DNA of 64,000 bases from Ampullaceana balthica (GCA_944989445.1 CALYLW010000496.1:261810-325809); one strand, 5' to 3'; shown: positions 47,183 to 59,327, counted from the first letter of the stretch. The notes: generated by a model from the sequence alone, not told the origin. Made by a program: numbers and translations.

Positions 47183-47560
47183 TGTTGGCCACACATACAC
47201 CTCATGTTGGCCACACATGCATCTCATGTTGGCCACACATGCATCTCATGTTGGCCACACATACATCTCATGTTGGCCACACATGCATCTCATGTTGGCC
47301 ACACATGCATCTCATGTTGGCCACACATGCATCTCATGTTGGCCACACATGCATCTCATGTTGGCCACACATACACCTCATGTTGGCCACACATACACCT
47401 CATGTTGGCCACACATGCATCTCATGTTGGCCACACATGCATCTCATGTTGGCCACACATGCATCTCATGTTGGCCACACATGCATCTCATGTTGGCCAC
47501 ACATGCATCTCATGTTGGCCACACATGCATCTCATGTTGGCCACACATGCATCTCATGTT
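47183..47560. repeat. 22-bp minisatellite, ~17 copies
   Basis: Unit tgttggccacacatgcatct plus ca, with catacacct variants in three copies. His/Cys-rich open frames are artefacts. Confidence 0.95.
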
Positions 47561-47993
47561 ACGCCACTCGCACACATCCCCTGGCACCAGGAACATGACA
47601 GGTAGCATCTACTTAACGGGCCGTCATCCATCAGTACAAAGCACTAACTCGATGGCGCGTTGTTTTAACAGTTGGTGCCTTCTAATGTTCTTCAGACTAC
47701 TTGCCGCTCTTATTACCACGTCAACCACATCCGATAGAAGCTCAGCTGGCTAAATATCAACTCGAGGCTCACTGCTTCTTTCTCATGTCAAGGCCGCGAA
47801 CTGCCACCATGAACCTGCTGTCTCGTCTCTTTAAAGAGAAATGAGATTTGTAGAACATAGAACTTTATATCTGGAATGTAGAACTTTTTACCTGGAATTC
47901 TGTGGGGTGGGAGCTCACAATTATTCCATTTATTTTGGGGGGCTATACGGACTGTTTACCACAGATAACATGGAGTTCAGAGGTCATGTCATT
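47561..47993. other. Spacer, nothing recognised
   Basis: Mixed composition with no coding evidence apart from frames continuing out of the array. Confidence 0.4.
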
Positions 47994-49138
47994 GTCATCA
48001 AGCAGACTGTCATCAAGCAGACTGTCATCAAGCAGACTGTCATCAAGCAGACTGTCATCAAGCAGACTGTCATCAAGCAGACTGTCATCAAGCAGACTGT
48101 CATCAAGCAGACTGTCATCAAGCAGACTGTCATCAAGCAGACTGACATCAAGCAGACTGTCATCAAGCAGACTGTCATCAAGCAGACTGACATCAAGCAG
48201 ACTGTCATCAAGCAGACTGTCATCAAGCAGACTGTCATCAAGCAGACTGTCATCAAGCAGACTGTCATCAAGCAGACTGTCATCAAGCAGACTGTCATCA
48301 AGCAGACTGTCATCAAGCAGACTGTCATCAAGCAGACTGACATCAAGCAGACTGACATCAAGCAGACTGACATCAAGCAGACTGACATCAAGCAGACTGA
48401 CATCAAGCAGACTGTCATCAAGCAGACTGTCATCAAGCAGACTGTCATCAAGCAGACTGTCATCAAGCAGACTGTCATCAAGCAGACTGTCATCAAGCAG
48501 ACTGTCATCAAGCAGACTGTCATCAAGCAGACTGTCATAAAGCAGACTGTCATCAAGCAGACTGACATCAAGCAGACTGTCATCAAGCAGACTGTCATCA
48601 AGCAGACTGACATCAAGCAGACTGTCATCAAGCAGACTGTCATCAAGCAGACTGACATCAAGCAGACTGTCATCAAGCAGACTGTCATCAAGCAGACTGT
48701 CATCAAGCAGACTGTCATCAAGCAGACTGTCATCAAGCAGACTGACATCAAGCAGACTGTCATCAAGCAGACTGTCATCAAGCAGACTGTCATCAAGCAG
48801 ACTGACATCAAGCTGACTGACATCAAGCAGACTGACATCAAGCAGACTGTCATCAAGCAGACTGTCATCAAGCAGACTGTCATCAAGCAGACTGACATCA
48901 AGCAGACTGTCATCAAGCAGACTGTCATCAAGCAGACTGACATCAAGCAGACTGTCATCAAGCAGACTGTCATCAAGCAGACTGTCATCAAGCAGACTGT
49001 CATCAAGCAGACTGTCATCAAGCAGACTGTCATCAAGCAGACTGTCATCAAGCAGACTGACATCAAGCAGACTGTCATCAAGCAGACTGTCATCAAGCAG
49101 GCTGACATCAAGCAGACTGTCATCAAGCAGACTGTCAT
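47994..49138. repeat. 15-bp minisatellite, ~76 copies
   Basis: Unit catcaagcagactgt with a single T/A alternative (actgTcat or actgAcat). The other changes are rare: cataaag at 48537, agctgactg at about 48813, and aggctgac near 49100. Because 15 is divisible by 3, five of six frames are open over the unit. This yields 435- and 389-codon frames on opposite strands; neither is credible as a gene. Confidence 0.97.
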
Positions 49139-49919
49139 TAACACTTGAAGCATATCAGGTAGTGGTGGATTGGATCTTTCAGAAAAGCCTGCCTAGAATG
49201 TTCTGAAAACCTGCCTAGAATGTTCTGCTTTATGGCTTCCAGAGGAGATGTTTTTTTTATTGCATTGACTAATTTGGTCATGTTTTGATCAGGGCCTAAA
49301 GATTACGAGCATGTGTAAGCTGACTGTGTAAATTGGTGTAACTACTTTTGACGGTGTGAGGCTCTGTCACCAATGCCAACCAGAAATTTCTGTTAATCTC
49401 AACTCAAAGGATTCCTCACTAAAACCATCGAACTTGTGCATAGAGCTACTATTGAATACCACTTGTAAAGATAACATTAACCTTATGTAGGATGACCACA
49501 AATTAATTAACCACCCTATCGTTTAAATGCTTTCTCTTTACCATGATATAATGTCAAGTCCAAGGTGTTTACTATACAGCACCGAATCCCTTGGTAATGT
49601 GTGTGCAGCTATTTGTTGCTGATGAATCTGGACACATTTGTTTGGCAGTAGAAATTTGGTCAGGGGTGGACAGGTCTTGGATGACATTGTGAGATACTTT
49701 CTCTGTAAAAGAAAGTAGGGTCAACCATGTCTATAAAACTGAATGTAACACTGTTCTGAGAGTGCGTGTGTCAAGTCTTGGTATCTTGAGGTATTGAATG
49801 TATAAACTATCAATGGTTTTTAATTGGATCATTATATAGTGCTGTACTTAGAAGATCAATTGTTTTGTGACTTGCAATGTATGGCCTGAAACTACTGTTG
49901 GCGTGACTTCTTTCTTTTG
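49139..49919. other. 3' flank, nothing recognised
   Basis: Unique moderately AT-rich sequence. A short duplication (gcctagaatgttctg) lies near 49190-49225. Confidence 0.4.
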
Positions 49920-50432
49920 GTCAGCGTATCTGAAAGCCAAGACTGTTGTGTTCAGCGTATCTGATAGCCAGGGCTGTTGTGGTCAGCGTATCTGATAGCC
50001 AGGGCTGTTGCGGTCAGCGATAGCCAGGGCTGTTGAGGTCAGCGTATCTGATAGCCAGGGCTGTTGCGGTCAGCGATAGCCAGGGCTGTTGTGGTCAGCG
50101 TATCTGATAGCCAGGGCTGTTGTAGTCAGTGTATCTGATAGCCAGGGCTGTTGTGGTCAGTGTATCTGATAGCCAGGGCTGTTGTGGTCAGCGTATCTGA
50201 TAGCCAGGGCTGTTGTAGTCAGTGTATCTGATAGCCAGGGCTGTTGTGTTCAGCGTATCTGATAGCCAGGGCTGTTGTGGGCAGCGTATCTGATTGCCAG
50301 GGCTGTTGTGGTCAGCATATCTGATAGCCAGGGCTGTTGTGGTCAGCGTATCTGATAGCCAGGGCTGTTGTGGTCAGCGTATCTGATAGCCAGGGCTGTT
50401 GTGGTCAGCGTGTCTGATAGCCAGGGCTGTCG
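49920..50432. repeat. 31-bp minisatellite, ~17 copies
   Basis: Unit gtatctgatagccagggctg plus ttgtggtcagc. Two shorter units lack gtatctg. Confidence 0.94.
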
Positions 50433-51341
50433 TCCTTGTTATGAATAATTCTTGATTTTATTTTCCCTATTAATTGAGTCTTTTCTCATCACTAAATTTA
50501 CAGTTACATTTTGTATTTCCTTTTATTCTTTCATTTAATCCAATTAAATAAACTGCAGCTATATGATGGGTCAGCAGCATAAGATCAAACACATTCTTGA
50601 CTTTAATAGTAAACTGAACCACAATATTACAACTTGAGGGCCCGGCTAGGGAATGTCAAACCTTGTGGGCTAGTATGGATACAGTTAAGATACAATAATT
50701 AAATGAATCAACTTTTCTATGGGAAAATTTCAACCAGGAAACCAATCATTGTTGTGACATTCCCTCCACCATGTTCGCCTTCCATTAGACTTTTCTTTCA
50801 TTAGCTTACAATGTATGGCCAGTAACTCAGAATTTCTTTAATTAGCTTGCAATGTGTGGCCAGTAACTAAGAACTTCTTTCATTAGCTTTATGTATGGCC
50901 AGTAACTAAGAACTTCAAGATCATGTCAACTAAACTTGAAATGTTTGTTCAGATCAGACAATATTTCTACCTCCGTCTCTACCACCGAGCTTCAGTTTTC
51001 AGATAGACATGCCGTCACAAACCCCTATTTCAATATTCAGGTTGTTGTTTGCCTAGATTGAGCTATTTGACAAGCCAAGTATATTTTGATACCTTTCTGT
51101 CTATATCTTTTTATGAGAATGTAATTCAGTGAACAGTCACAAGTCATCTTAACCCAGCATAATATCATTCAGTGCAGGATTTTTTCCTATTAACACATCT
51201 CTAGAATTTGCTTGTTCATATAGAAAGATATTTTTTTTTAAAAATTATTTCATGTCAAATATTTCTTACACCACTTAAAAATGAGTAACGTCAATTTCAT
51301 CAATATTATTATACAAAACCATTTTCATTTAACTTGTTAAT
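50433..51341. other. 3' flank, with a ~47-bp triplication
   Basis: At about 50795-50915 a unit with cattagctt.caatgtatgg and ccagtaactaagaacttct occurs about three times. Otherwise AT-rich with no gene. Confidence 0.5.
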
Positions 51342-51486
51342 ATATTGTCTTACGAATTTTAAAAAGCAACTATAAATATTGTCTTATGAATTTTAAAAAG
51401 AAACTATAAATATTGTCTTACGAATTTTAAAAAGCAACTATAAATATTGTCTTAAGAATTTTAAAAAAGCAACTATATATTTTTAA
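51342..51486. repeat. ~35-bp repeat, 4 copies
   Basis: Unit atattgtcttacgaatttta plus aaaagcaactata. Confidence 0.9.
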
Positions 51487-51596
51487 TCCTTTTTAAATAA
51501 AAGTTCACTTAATAGAAAGAAGGGGCACAAATTTAATGTAGAAATGAGCAAAATACTCTTTGCAATTGGCTGCCACATGCCTCAAAGACAAAGTGC

Positions 51597-51968
51597 TGTG
51601 AGGTGTCATGGCCACCAGGTGCTGTGAGGTGCCGTACCCACCAGACGCTGTGAGGTGCCGTGCCAACCAGGTGCTGTAAGGGTTCGTTGGTCCGTGTGCA
51701 AAGTAAAAAAGCTTGTGTGCAAAAGTTGCACAGTATCCATTTTTTGTGTAATATTTTACAAAATTTGCTGCGCCGTAGCTCTAAACTGCTGCGCGGCATG
51801 TGTCAGATATCTGCGCAGGTGCGCAGCTTAAAGGGAACATTGGTGCCCACCAGGCGCTGTGAGGTGCCGTGCCCACCAGGTGCTGTGAGGTGCCGTGCCC
51901 ACCAGGCGCTGTGAGGTGCCGTGCCCACCAGGTGCTGTGAGGTGCCGTGTCCACCTGGTGCTGTGAGG
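51597..51968. repeat. 26-bp minisatellite, ~8 copies, interrupted by a MITE
   Basis: Unit gtgctgtgaggtgccgtgcc plus caccag. Units lie at 51597-51677 and 51843-51968 with MITE family M between them. Confidence 0.93.
51678..51841 (-). mobile_element. MITE family M, copy 5, inserted in the 26-bp array
   Basis: From aagggttcgttggtccgtgt through tgcgcagcttaaagggaaca and tt. Array units on both sides mark the insertion limits. The outer bases of one terminal repeat are missing. Confidence 0.75.
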
Positions 51969-52649
51969 TGCCATGTCTAGACCCATTGACCCTGTGGCGA
52001 TTCCATCATCCCAGTGCAGTCTAACTTAAATGGCAGGCAAGTCACACAACGTGCCTCACTTCTCATTCACATCCTTACAAGAAAAGTTGATTCAAAGTGT
52101 TTCAATCATTTCAAATCTCCCTACTCACTTGCAAGATAATTATTTCACTTCTGGGAAAAGAACATTATTATCCTCTGTGACACAATTCTAGGGGAGGTAA
52201 ATGTTATTGTTTCAACAATTTTGTTTCTGGACCTGGTGCAAAATATTTGAAGGGAAAAAAAAAGCAAATGCTTAAAATGATATCAATTTACCCAACAACA
52301 CTATGAACAATTTCATTCTGCCCATTTCATAGAAAATATTATCATTCAATAGATCACCAATAACTTATTTTGTGTTAACTACCTCAACTTTAAAAGAGCC
52401 TTTAATTAATTTTATTTAAAGGTAAGTTTCACATTTAAACGATTCAATATCATTATTACTGGTCTGGTCGTTGACAATCGCTTGCCTTTTGAGATATTAT
52501 TTTTAAGTAATAACATTTATAACATAACGAAATACTCTTCTTAAAATTTCCTTGTTTCTTTATTGTAGCATTGTGTTGGATTATTTCAGTTTACCTGCCA
52601 ACAAAACAATCAAATATTTATTTCAATTGTGTGGATGACAGTTCGACTA
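51969..52649. other. AT-rich stretch, nothing recognised
   Basis: No structure or coding evidence seen. Confidence 0.4.
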
Positions 52650-52858
52650 CAGTGTACAGTTCCAACATGGGTCCATACAGTGTACAGTTCCAACATGGGT
52701 CCATACACTGTACAGTTCCAACATGGGTTCATGTTAGTGTCTGTTCCAACATGGGTCCATACACTGTACAGTTCCAACATGGGTTCATGTTAGTGTCTGT
52801 TCCAACATGGGTCCATACAGTGTACAGTTCCAACATCGGTTCATGTTAGTGTCTGTTC
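52650..52858. repeat. 28-bp repeat, ~7 copies, two alternating unit types
   Basis: Unit tgtacagttccaacatgggt plus ccatacag, alternating with a ttcatgttagtgtctgttcc form. Confidence 0.9.
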
Positions 52859-52944
52859 CTTTTGTTCCATGTCCCATCTTTTTCTTGCTTCCTTGTCTGT
52901 GTGCCTTGTAGTGACCACATGTTTACCATAAATCATCTTTAGTA

Positions 52945-53030
52945 CTATGGAGATGCTTGGGGGGGGGGTGTGTGCTCCAATGAGATGCTGGGGGGGGGTT
53001 GGTGTATGGAGATGCTGGGGGGGGGTTCAT
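52945..53030 (+). repeat. G-run repeat, ~3 copies
   Basis: Units ggagatgct followed by 8-9 G and a short T/G linker; G-quadruplex capable. Confidence 0.8.
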
Positions 53031-53149
53031 GGGAAGCAATAATTATTTTGATATGATATTTGGAATTCCAAAGGTTGGTTGGGTTACCATTAATATTTAG
53101 GTTGGAATTTCTCTGTGTCCTGTAATTTTCTTTATGACAATTTGAATGA

Positions 53150-53212
53150 CTTAACTCTGACTGAGGTAACTCTGAGTTAGATAACTCTGACTGAGGTAAA
53201 TCTGAGTGAGGT
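53150..53212. repeat. ~24-bp repeat, ~2.5 copies
   Basis: Unit taactctgactgaggtaact, diverged. Confidence 0.7.
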
Positions 53213-53261
53213 ACATTTTGCAGTGGGATATCTGTTGTAGTATATGAAATTGACACATTGT

Positions 53262-53745
53262 GTCTTAAGAGAACCAGCTGTGTACTGCTAACATAGAAGT
53301 ACCAGCTGTGTACTGCTAGCATAGAAGTACCAGCTGTGTACTGCTAGCATAGAAGTACCAGCTGTGTACTGCTAGCATAGAAGTACCAGCTGTGTACTAC
53401 TAGCATAGAAGTACCAGCTGTGTACTACTAGCACAGAAGTACCAGCTGTGAACTACTAGTACTAGCATAGAAGTACCAGCTGTGTACTGCTAGCATAGAA
53501 GTACCAGCTGTGTTCTACTAGCAAAGAAGTACCAATTGTGAACTACTAGTACTAGCATAGAAGTACCAGCTGTGTACTGCTAGCATAGAAGTACCAGCTG
53601 TGTACTGCTAGCATAGAAGTACCAGCTGTGTACTACTAGCATAGAAGTACCAGCTGTGAACTACTAGTACTAGCATAGCAGTACCAGCTGTGTACTACTA
53701 GCATAGAAGTACAGCTGTGTACTTCTAGCATAGAAATAGCAGTTA
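53262..53745. repeat. 28-bp minisatellite, ~16 copies
   Basis: Unit agctgtgtactgctagcata plus gaagtacc. A longer variant with actactagtactagc recurs three times. The palindromes GCTAGC and ACTAGT make the unit partly self-complementary. Confidence 0.94.
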
Positions 53746-56195
53746 GTGTGACTAGAAAAATAGAAGACACCGTATAAATACATTGTTTTGGTTAGAACTT
53801 TAATTTTTTGTCTTATTACTCTCAGTAGACCAATCAATATTCAGTTTTAAAAATCTCAGATCATAACTAGAACTTTGCGTATAAACATTTTCTGTGCCAT
53901 GATCATTTTCAATTATTTAAATTGAGTAAAACTTCAATTTCAGAATCCTTGCTTTTGGTAACTTTGAGAAAAATGTTTACCATGATAAGTAATTTTGTGT
54001 GTTTTTTTTTGTTCTTAACCACTGAAGGGTTTACATATTAACCTTTATGTCCATTGTTTCTTAGTACCTGAAAAAAAATATGCTTAGACTTAGAGAAAAT
54101 ATATCATCTTAATGTCCTAAAACCTATTATATTTATTATATCACACAAATTGTGACAGTACATGTGGTGTATACTATGATATATAGTGTGTCATGCTGTT
54201 TTATGATAATTTTTCTTCATTGTAAATCGTAAATTTCAGCATTCTATGAACCATGTGGTTTTGTTTCAAACACTGTTACTGTTACTAAAAAGATTTTTTT
54301 AACAAAAACTTCTTATTTAGTATGAGAGAGGTAATTTTAAGTTTATTAAGCTTTAATTTATTGTGCATTTCGTAAATTGTTCTTTTAAAGAATTATAATC
54401 AAATCGTTTAGGTTAATATTTAAATTACTCTTTATTTTAAAAACGCAGCATTCAAAGTCTGTAAATGATAGTTGCTGTTATTATTGTTGTAGAGAAAATT
54501 TAAACAAAAAATATTTTCAATAAATATATTGTTATTATACAAATTTACAAAATGTGTGTACATTAATTAAATTTTGCTAACATGATTTGTAATCTATTGA
54601 ATATGTTTGATGCATGTCATTGACTAAAGATCCCACCTTTAATGAGAATGGGTCTTTCAATGTACAGGGTTGTATGCTGACACAATACGCAGCATACAAA
54701 TGTCTATAATTTCTGTACAATAATAAAGAACAAGAAGACAATGTTTTATTGTCTTACGTTCAAGTTGTGATGTTAATGTATTATTTTTGTGTCAATTCAA
54801 TTTAACAGTTAACTTTTTTGTCTAACTACGATAGATAATGAAATAATCATTAGGGACAAGAAATTCTTTTTTTTTGGTTACTGAAGCTGAAAAGAAAACA
54901 AAATATTTATAACTTTTTTTTGATCGACTAGTCAAATAAAAATTTTGTTTGCTTGAATGTAGAGCAAAGATTTTAAGATCAGAATTACATTTTCAATTTT
55001 AATTGAAATAAATTTTAGGTTTTGGATCAGAATTTCAGTTTTCATTTATATGTATTATGTATGTCATTATTGCTAAATTCTATAAATAAATAAAAAAACC
55101 AGCAACCCATTGTTTCTCAATGCGGTTAATATAAAAGACAACAACAATGATTAGACAATAAATATCACACATGTATGCAGATTTTATCTTCAGTTATTTA
55201 TTTACAAAAATAAATGTGTGTTAATAAATATTTAACTCCTGAGTTCCTGGGCTAATATTCACATAGAGTTGATAGTTGAAGGTCATACCCATGTTCAGCA
55301 CAACCGGCTGCATGGAATATTCGTTATTTTGAATAGAGGGTAGTAACAAACCACTAGGTGTTCACATTTACATGTAATTTAAAAACAACACACACACACA
55401 GAAAAAACCTGCACTGTGATTAATCACTTTCTTAAAACCTCATTGTTTTTTTATAATGAATGAGAAATACAAACTTAACCAGCTGAACAAGTTCTTAACT
55501 ATGATTTAATTTGATCTGCTGTTGAGACAGGCATCTAGTTGAACATTGAGGTTGTATGCATGACATTAAAAGAACTGTCATATTTTTGATAGCGTCACCT
55601 AAATATCCATTTATTCTATGCAATAGTGGGACAACGTTTTATGATTTTTCTTTCTGGCAGGTGAAATGTCAACAAAACATCATCAATTAGTCCTTCTCCA
55701 CCATTCATTCACCCTTTTAAAATATGGATTGGCATAATTTATGTTAGCTATACATTAGCATTAAGGAAGTCTAATTAATTTGTGTACTTGTACAAATGAA
55801 AACCTAATGCCATCAATCATTGATATGTTGTGAACAATTACTTCAGCTACAAGACCATGGACTAGAGGTCCACATATTCCTGTTCTAAAAATAAAATGAA
55901 CTTATTTCAACTGAATTTCTTCCAGGATGTGTTTCAAGTTTGTTTCAAATAGAATTAATGAAGACGTTATTCCAGACTAGAGAAAACATCAGCCTGAATT
56001 AGAATATAGAAATAAGCAGTAGGTCTCTCTCTCTTTTAACGAGATGTGGAGATCTGGGGAACATCATGATAGTTCAGACGAGTATTGCCTTTTTAAATAC
56101 ATTTTGATCTCGACATAACGAAGTTAAGTGAGGAATTAAAGCTTATCTAAAAATACTGTTATCAATTGTAAGGAGGATGAATTACCTCTTGAGTC
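53746..56195. other. AT-rich unique stretch, possible distal 3' UTR
   Basis: No minisatellite and no recognisable gene. A candidate poly(A) signal is at 54722. Confidence 0.4.
54722..54727 (+). promoter_or_regulatory. Possible distal poly(A) signal
   Basis: AATAAA in an AT-rich, non-repetitive stretch, followed within about 50 bases by T/G-rich sequence (gttttattgtcttacgttc). If used by the glypican transcript, the 3' UTR would be about 8 kb and include several minisatellites. This is inference from position and base composition only. Confidence 0.25.
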
Positions 56196-56338
56196 TTATG
56201 ATCAGTTAAGGTGTCATTGCTGATCAGTTGTCATTATGATCAGTTAAGGTGTCATTGCTGATCAGTTGTCATTATGATCAGTTAAGGTGTCATTGCTGAT
56301 CAGTTGTCATTATGATCAGTTAAGGTGTCATTGCTAAG
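56196..56338. repeat. 38-bp repeat, ~3.5 copies
   Basis: Unit ttatgatcagttaaggtgtc plus attgctgatcagttgtca; TGATCA palindrome twice per unit. Confidence 0.92.
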
Positions 56339-56634
56339 CATGGTGTGATTATATATGCCAAAAGATGGTTTTTAAAAAAAGGAATGTCGTGACTTGATCA
56401 TTGGGCACATATCTTCTGTGTAACACGATGTGTGATGTTTGTAATGTTAACTCATGAATTCATTTCTTTTCAAAAATGGAAATTAAATATTTGTTAGTAA
56501 CATGCAGTCTTCAGCACTTCATTGCATGCTTAGAAATAGTTGACGAAAATAACGCTTAAGATTTGATTGTATGATTATAATAACTTTATTTGTGTAAAAC
56601 TCCTTAAAGGAACAGTATATCATGTATATATATA

Positions 56635-56919
56635 TTATGTATTAGCAGCGTGGGAAACTTTCAAATGTAAGCTCTTACATTTATTGTCATTTTCATGAAA
56701 GAACTTTTTTTGTGTTTTAAAAAATTGCTCCTGCAGATTATGATCCAATAAAAATTCAATAAAACATCGGAAGCGTATTATTTCAGGATATTTGTCTTGA
56801 ATTAAGACAAAGACATCCACTGGAAGACCTGTTGCAGATATTGCATAAATCAACTTTGCCCTGTTTAAATTATTGACTCTAATAATGCAAACAGCACGTA
56901 AAGCACAATTTCTTACCAA
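56635..56919 (-). pseudogene. Possible coding remnant, function unknown
   Basis: A 94-codon minus-strand frame with mixed protein-like composition (AISATGLPVDVFVLIQDKYP; FRCFIEFLLDHNLQEQFF). I recognise no family, there is no good splice or start context, and random AT-rich ORFs of this length occur. It may belong with the remnant at 57841-58400. Confidence 0.15.
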
Positions 56920-57317
56920 AAAAAACCTGATGGTCTGAAAAGGAGTTACCGATAGTTTATACAGAATCTGAAGTGTAATGGTGCATTAACACCACATCCA
57001 GCATGATGTAAGAACAACACCAGTATACAAAACTGCATTTAAAACAATTGTTGCAAGAATGTTAATTTAATTAAACTTCAATTGGAATATTTTAATGTCT
57101 AAAATGGGAAATGAAAGTAGAGTCTGACCACCTGCTGTGTGAAATAGAAAAACTTGTATTATTTATGGTGAATGCCAATGGTCGAATTATTGAATTGCTA
57201 AGGTAGATAGAAATATTTGCAGCTGCAATTCTAAGTCAAACTAATCGCTTTTCACCAGTTCATTATGCTTTTAAAAGGTTTAAAATCCATTTCAGCATTA
57301 ATGAAATTATTTAGGAT

Positions 57318-57623
57318 ATCTTATACTTATACCACAGGATCTATGTAAAGGTATTCAATTATCTTATACCACAGGATCTATGTAAAGGTATTCAATTATC
57401 TTATACCACAGGATCTATGTAAAGGTATTCAATTATCTTATACCACAGGATCTATGTAAAGGTATTCAATTATCTTACACCACAGGATCTATGTAAAGGT
57501 ATTCAATTATCTTACACCACAGGATCTATGTAAAGGTATTCAATTATCTTACACCACAGGAGCTATGTAAAGGTATTCAATTATCTTATACCACAGGATC
57601 TATGTAAAGGTATTCAATTAATA
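57318..57623. repeat. 37-bp minisatellite, ~8 copies
   Basis: Unit atcttataccacaggatcta plus tgtaaaggtattcaatt, nearly perfect. It is the last minisatellite in the window. Confidence 0.95.
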
Positions 57624-57840
57624 ATATATGCACTAAAATACTTCAAGAGTACTTTAACATTTCAGTCACCAATAATAGTAAGTAGAGTTATTTGTCAGTA
57701 TTAGTAGAGTAGAGTTATTTGTCAGTCAGTGCTGCTATTCAAAGTTTTGATTAATATTTTTTTAAAAAGCAAGGTTTCTAATAAGCAATATATTATATAG
57801 TAAATATGTGTGAGTATTTTGCTCCAGAAAATGATAAATC

Positions 57841-58400
57841 TTAGACGTGTTTAATGCAGTTTAATATCATCTCTTTTCCTGTTGGATGTCTTGGACTTGA
57901 TTTAATGATGGGTTTATTATATTTAATGCAGGGCAGTGAGGGCCTTGTTGCATTTGGACTCCCATCTTCAGATAACTCTAACCATTCATTTAAATTATCC
58001 CTGATATTAAATATTATTTTGGTTGGATCAGTTTTGATGTCTAATGTTAACATTAAGAAAATTCTCATCTACAGATTTCCCAAAGCATATTAAGTAGGAT
58101 GCTCCTTGAGTAATTATAGTCTTTCTTCCTTTGATCTGCTGATAAATACAGACTGACCTTAGCTATTACTGCTCCATATTGTGTATGCAAAGATTCTTTC
58201 TTTTTCCTTTCTGGCAATTTGAAATTCTCATTACTTTGAGCAATATTTTCTGTTCCTTTTCTTCTTTTGCTCTTTGTCTAATTCTTTTATACTCACAGTA
58301 ATTCTAAATATTTGGCCATGAATGCCATGATAAAAATTTTTTCCAGCTTCATTTATTTGACAATTGTATGTCACAAATTGAAGATCTTAATGCTGAAAGT
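57841..58400 (-). pseudogene. Possible decayed reading frame, function unknown
   Basis: Minus-strand reading finds protein-like pieces in different phases: GKNFYHGIHGQIFRITVSI (about 58300-58360), YGAVIAKVSLYLSADQRKKD (about 58120-58180) and a 75-codon piece with IRDNLNEWLELSEDGSPNAT ending at 57841. Frame changes and stops between them suggest a decayed transposon ORF or pseudogene. I do not recognise the family. Confidence 0.2.
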
Positions 58401-58498
58401 ACTTAATAGTCATAAATTAGTATTTGGTTACACTCAGTCAGAAATATGTTTTTAAACAAATCAATACACAAAATTTATACCATGACTGGACAGGGATG

Positions 58499-58615
58499 AG
58501 ATTGAACGAATTACTGGCCGCCGCTCAGATAGGCGATGTGGAGATCGTTGTCTGTTGATGTGTCCATGCGCTCCCCCCAACGACCGCAACCGTCACGGGA
58601 CTGATGAAACTGATA
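58499..58615 (-). mobile_element. Possible LINE 3' end fragment
   Basis: A GC-rich island in AT-rich sequence. Read on the minus strand it gives SRDGCGRWGERMD, loosely like the DR..W tail of LINE ORF2. Weak evidence. Confidence 0.2.
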
Positions 58616-59327
58616 ATCAGTATGTCAAATTACAAAGATATTTATTATAAAATTATCAATTGTAACACAATATGATATTAAACATTTATCAAAATCAAGT
58701 ATTCATAAGTAACACTAAAATAATGGATTACATATTTACAATCAGAAAAAAAAGAAAGAAAAAACATTTATAACAACAATGTAAATGCAAAGATTTAGAC
58801 AAAGATATTTATACAAAGTAGACCACTTCAGAAAGTAGTTAAAAGTTATGACCACATATAGAAAGCATTGCACGAGCAAATGCAGCAATAATAAAAATTA
58901 CAATATATCAGAAACAAATAATACAATTCACATACTGAACACACCAAAAAATGGTCTGACAAATTTTACAAGAAGGTGTCATTCCAATTATCACAATTTT
59001 GAAAATAAAAAGAAAGAGACCCTTTCCTATATGTACCTATATGCCTGTATTTTATTATTCTAGACAGAAATAGAAAATAATAATTCATTAAATCAAATTA
59101 AGATTGTAATACATTACAATGTCTTAGTAGCCTCCTAGCCAACCTTAATGAATAAACAAGTGCAGTTTAATTCCATATGGAATAACATGCTTATTGGGTA
59201 AATCATTAATTTATTATTTAAATTATTAATTAGATACTTCTTCTTGACACTGGACTTGCAATATTGGAATCACTTGATGCCTTACAGTCAATATAATCAT
59301 TCTTCAGAGACTACCATCAGACATGGG
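58616..59327. other. AT-rich stretch, nothing recognised
   Basis: A reverse-strand AATAAA (58641-58646) could be a 3' end signal of a minus-strand gene, but no coding exon supports this. Confidence 0.3.

Noticed and set aside
47841..49153. 435-codon plus and 389-codon minus frames (VIKQT and MTVCL repeats)
   Set aside because: Products of the 15-bp array; five of six frames are open at once.
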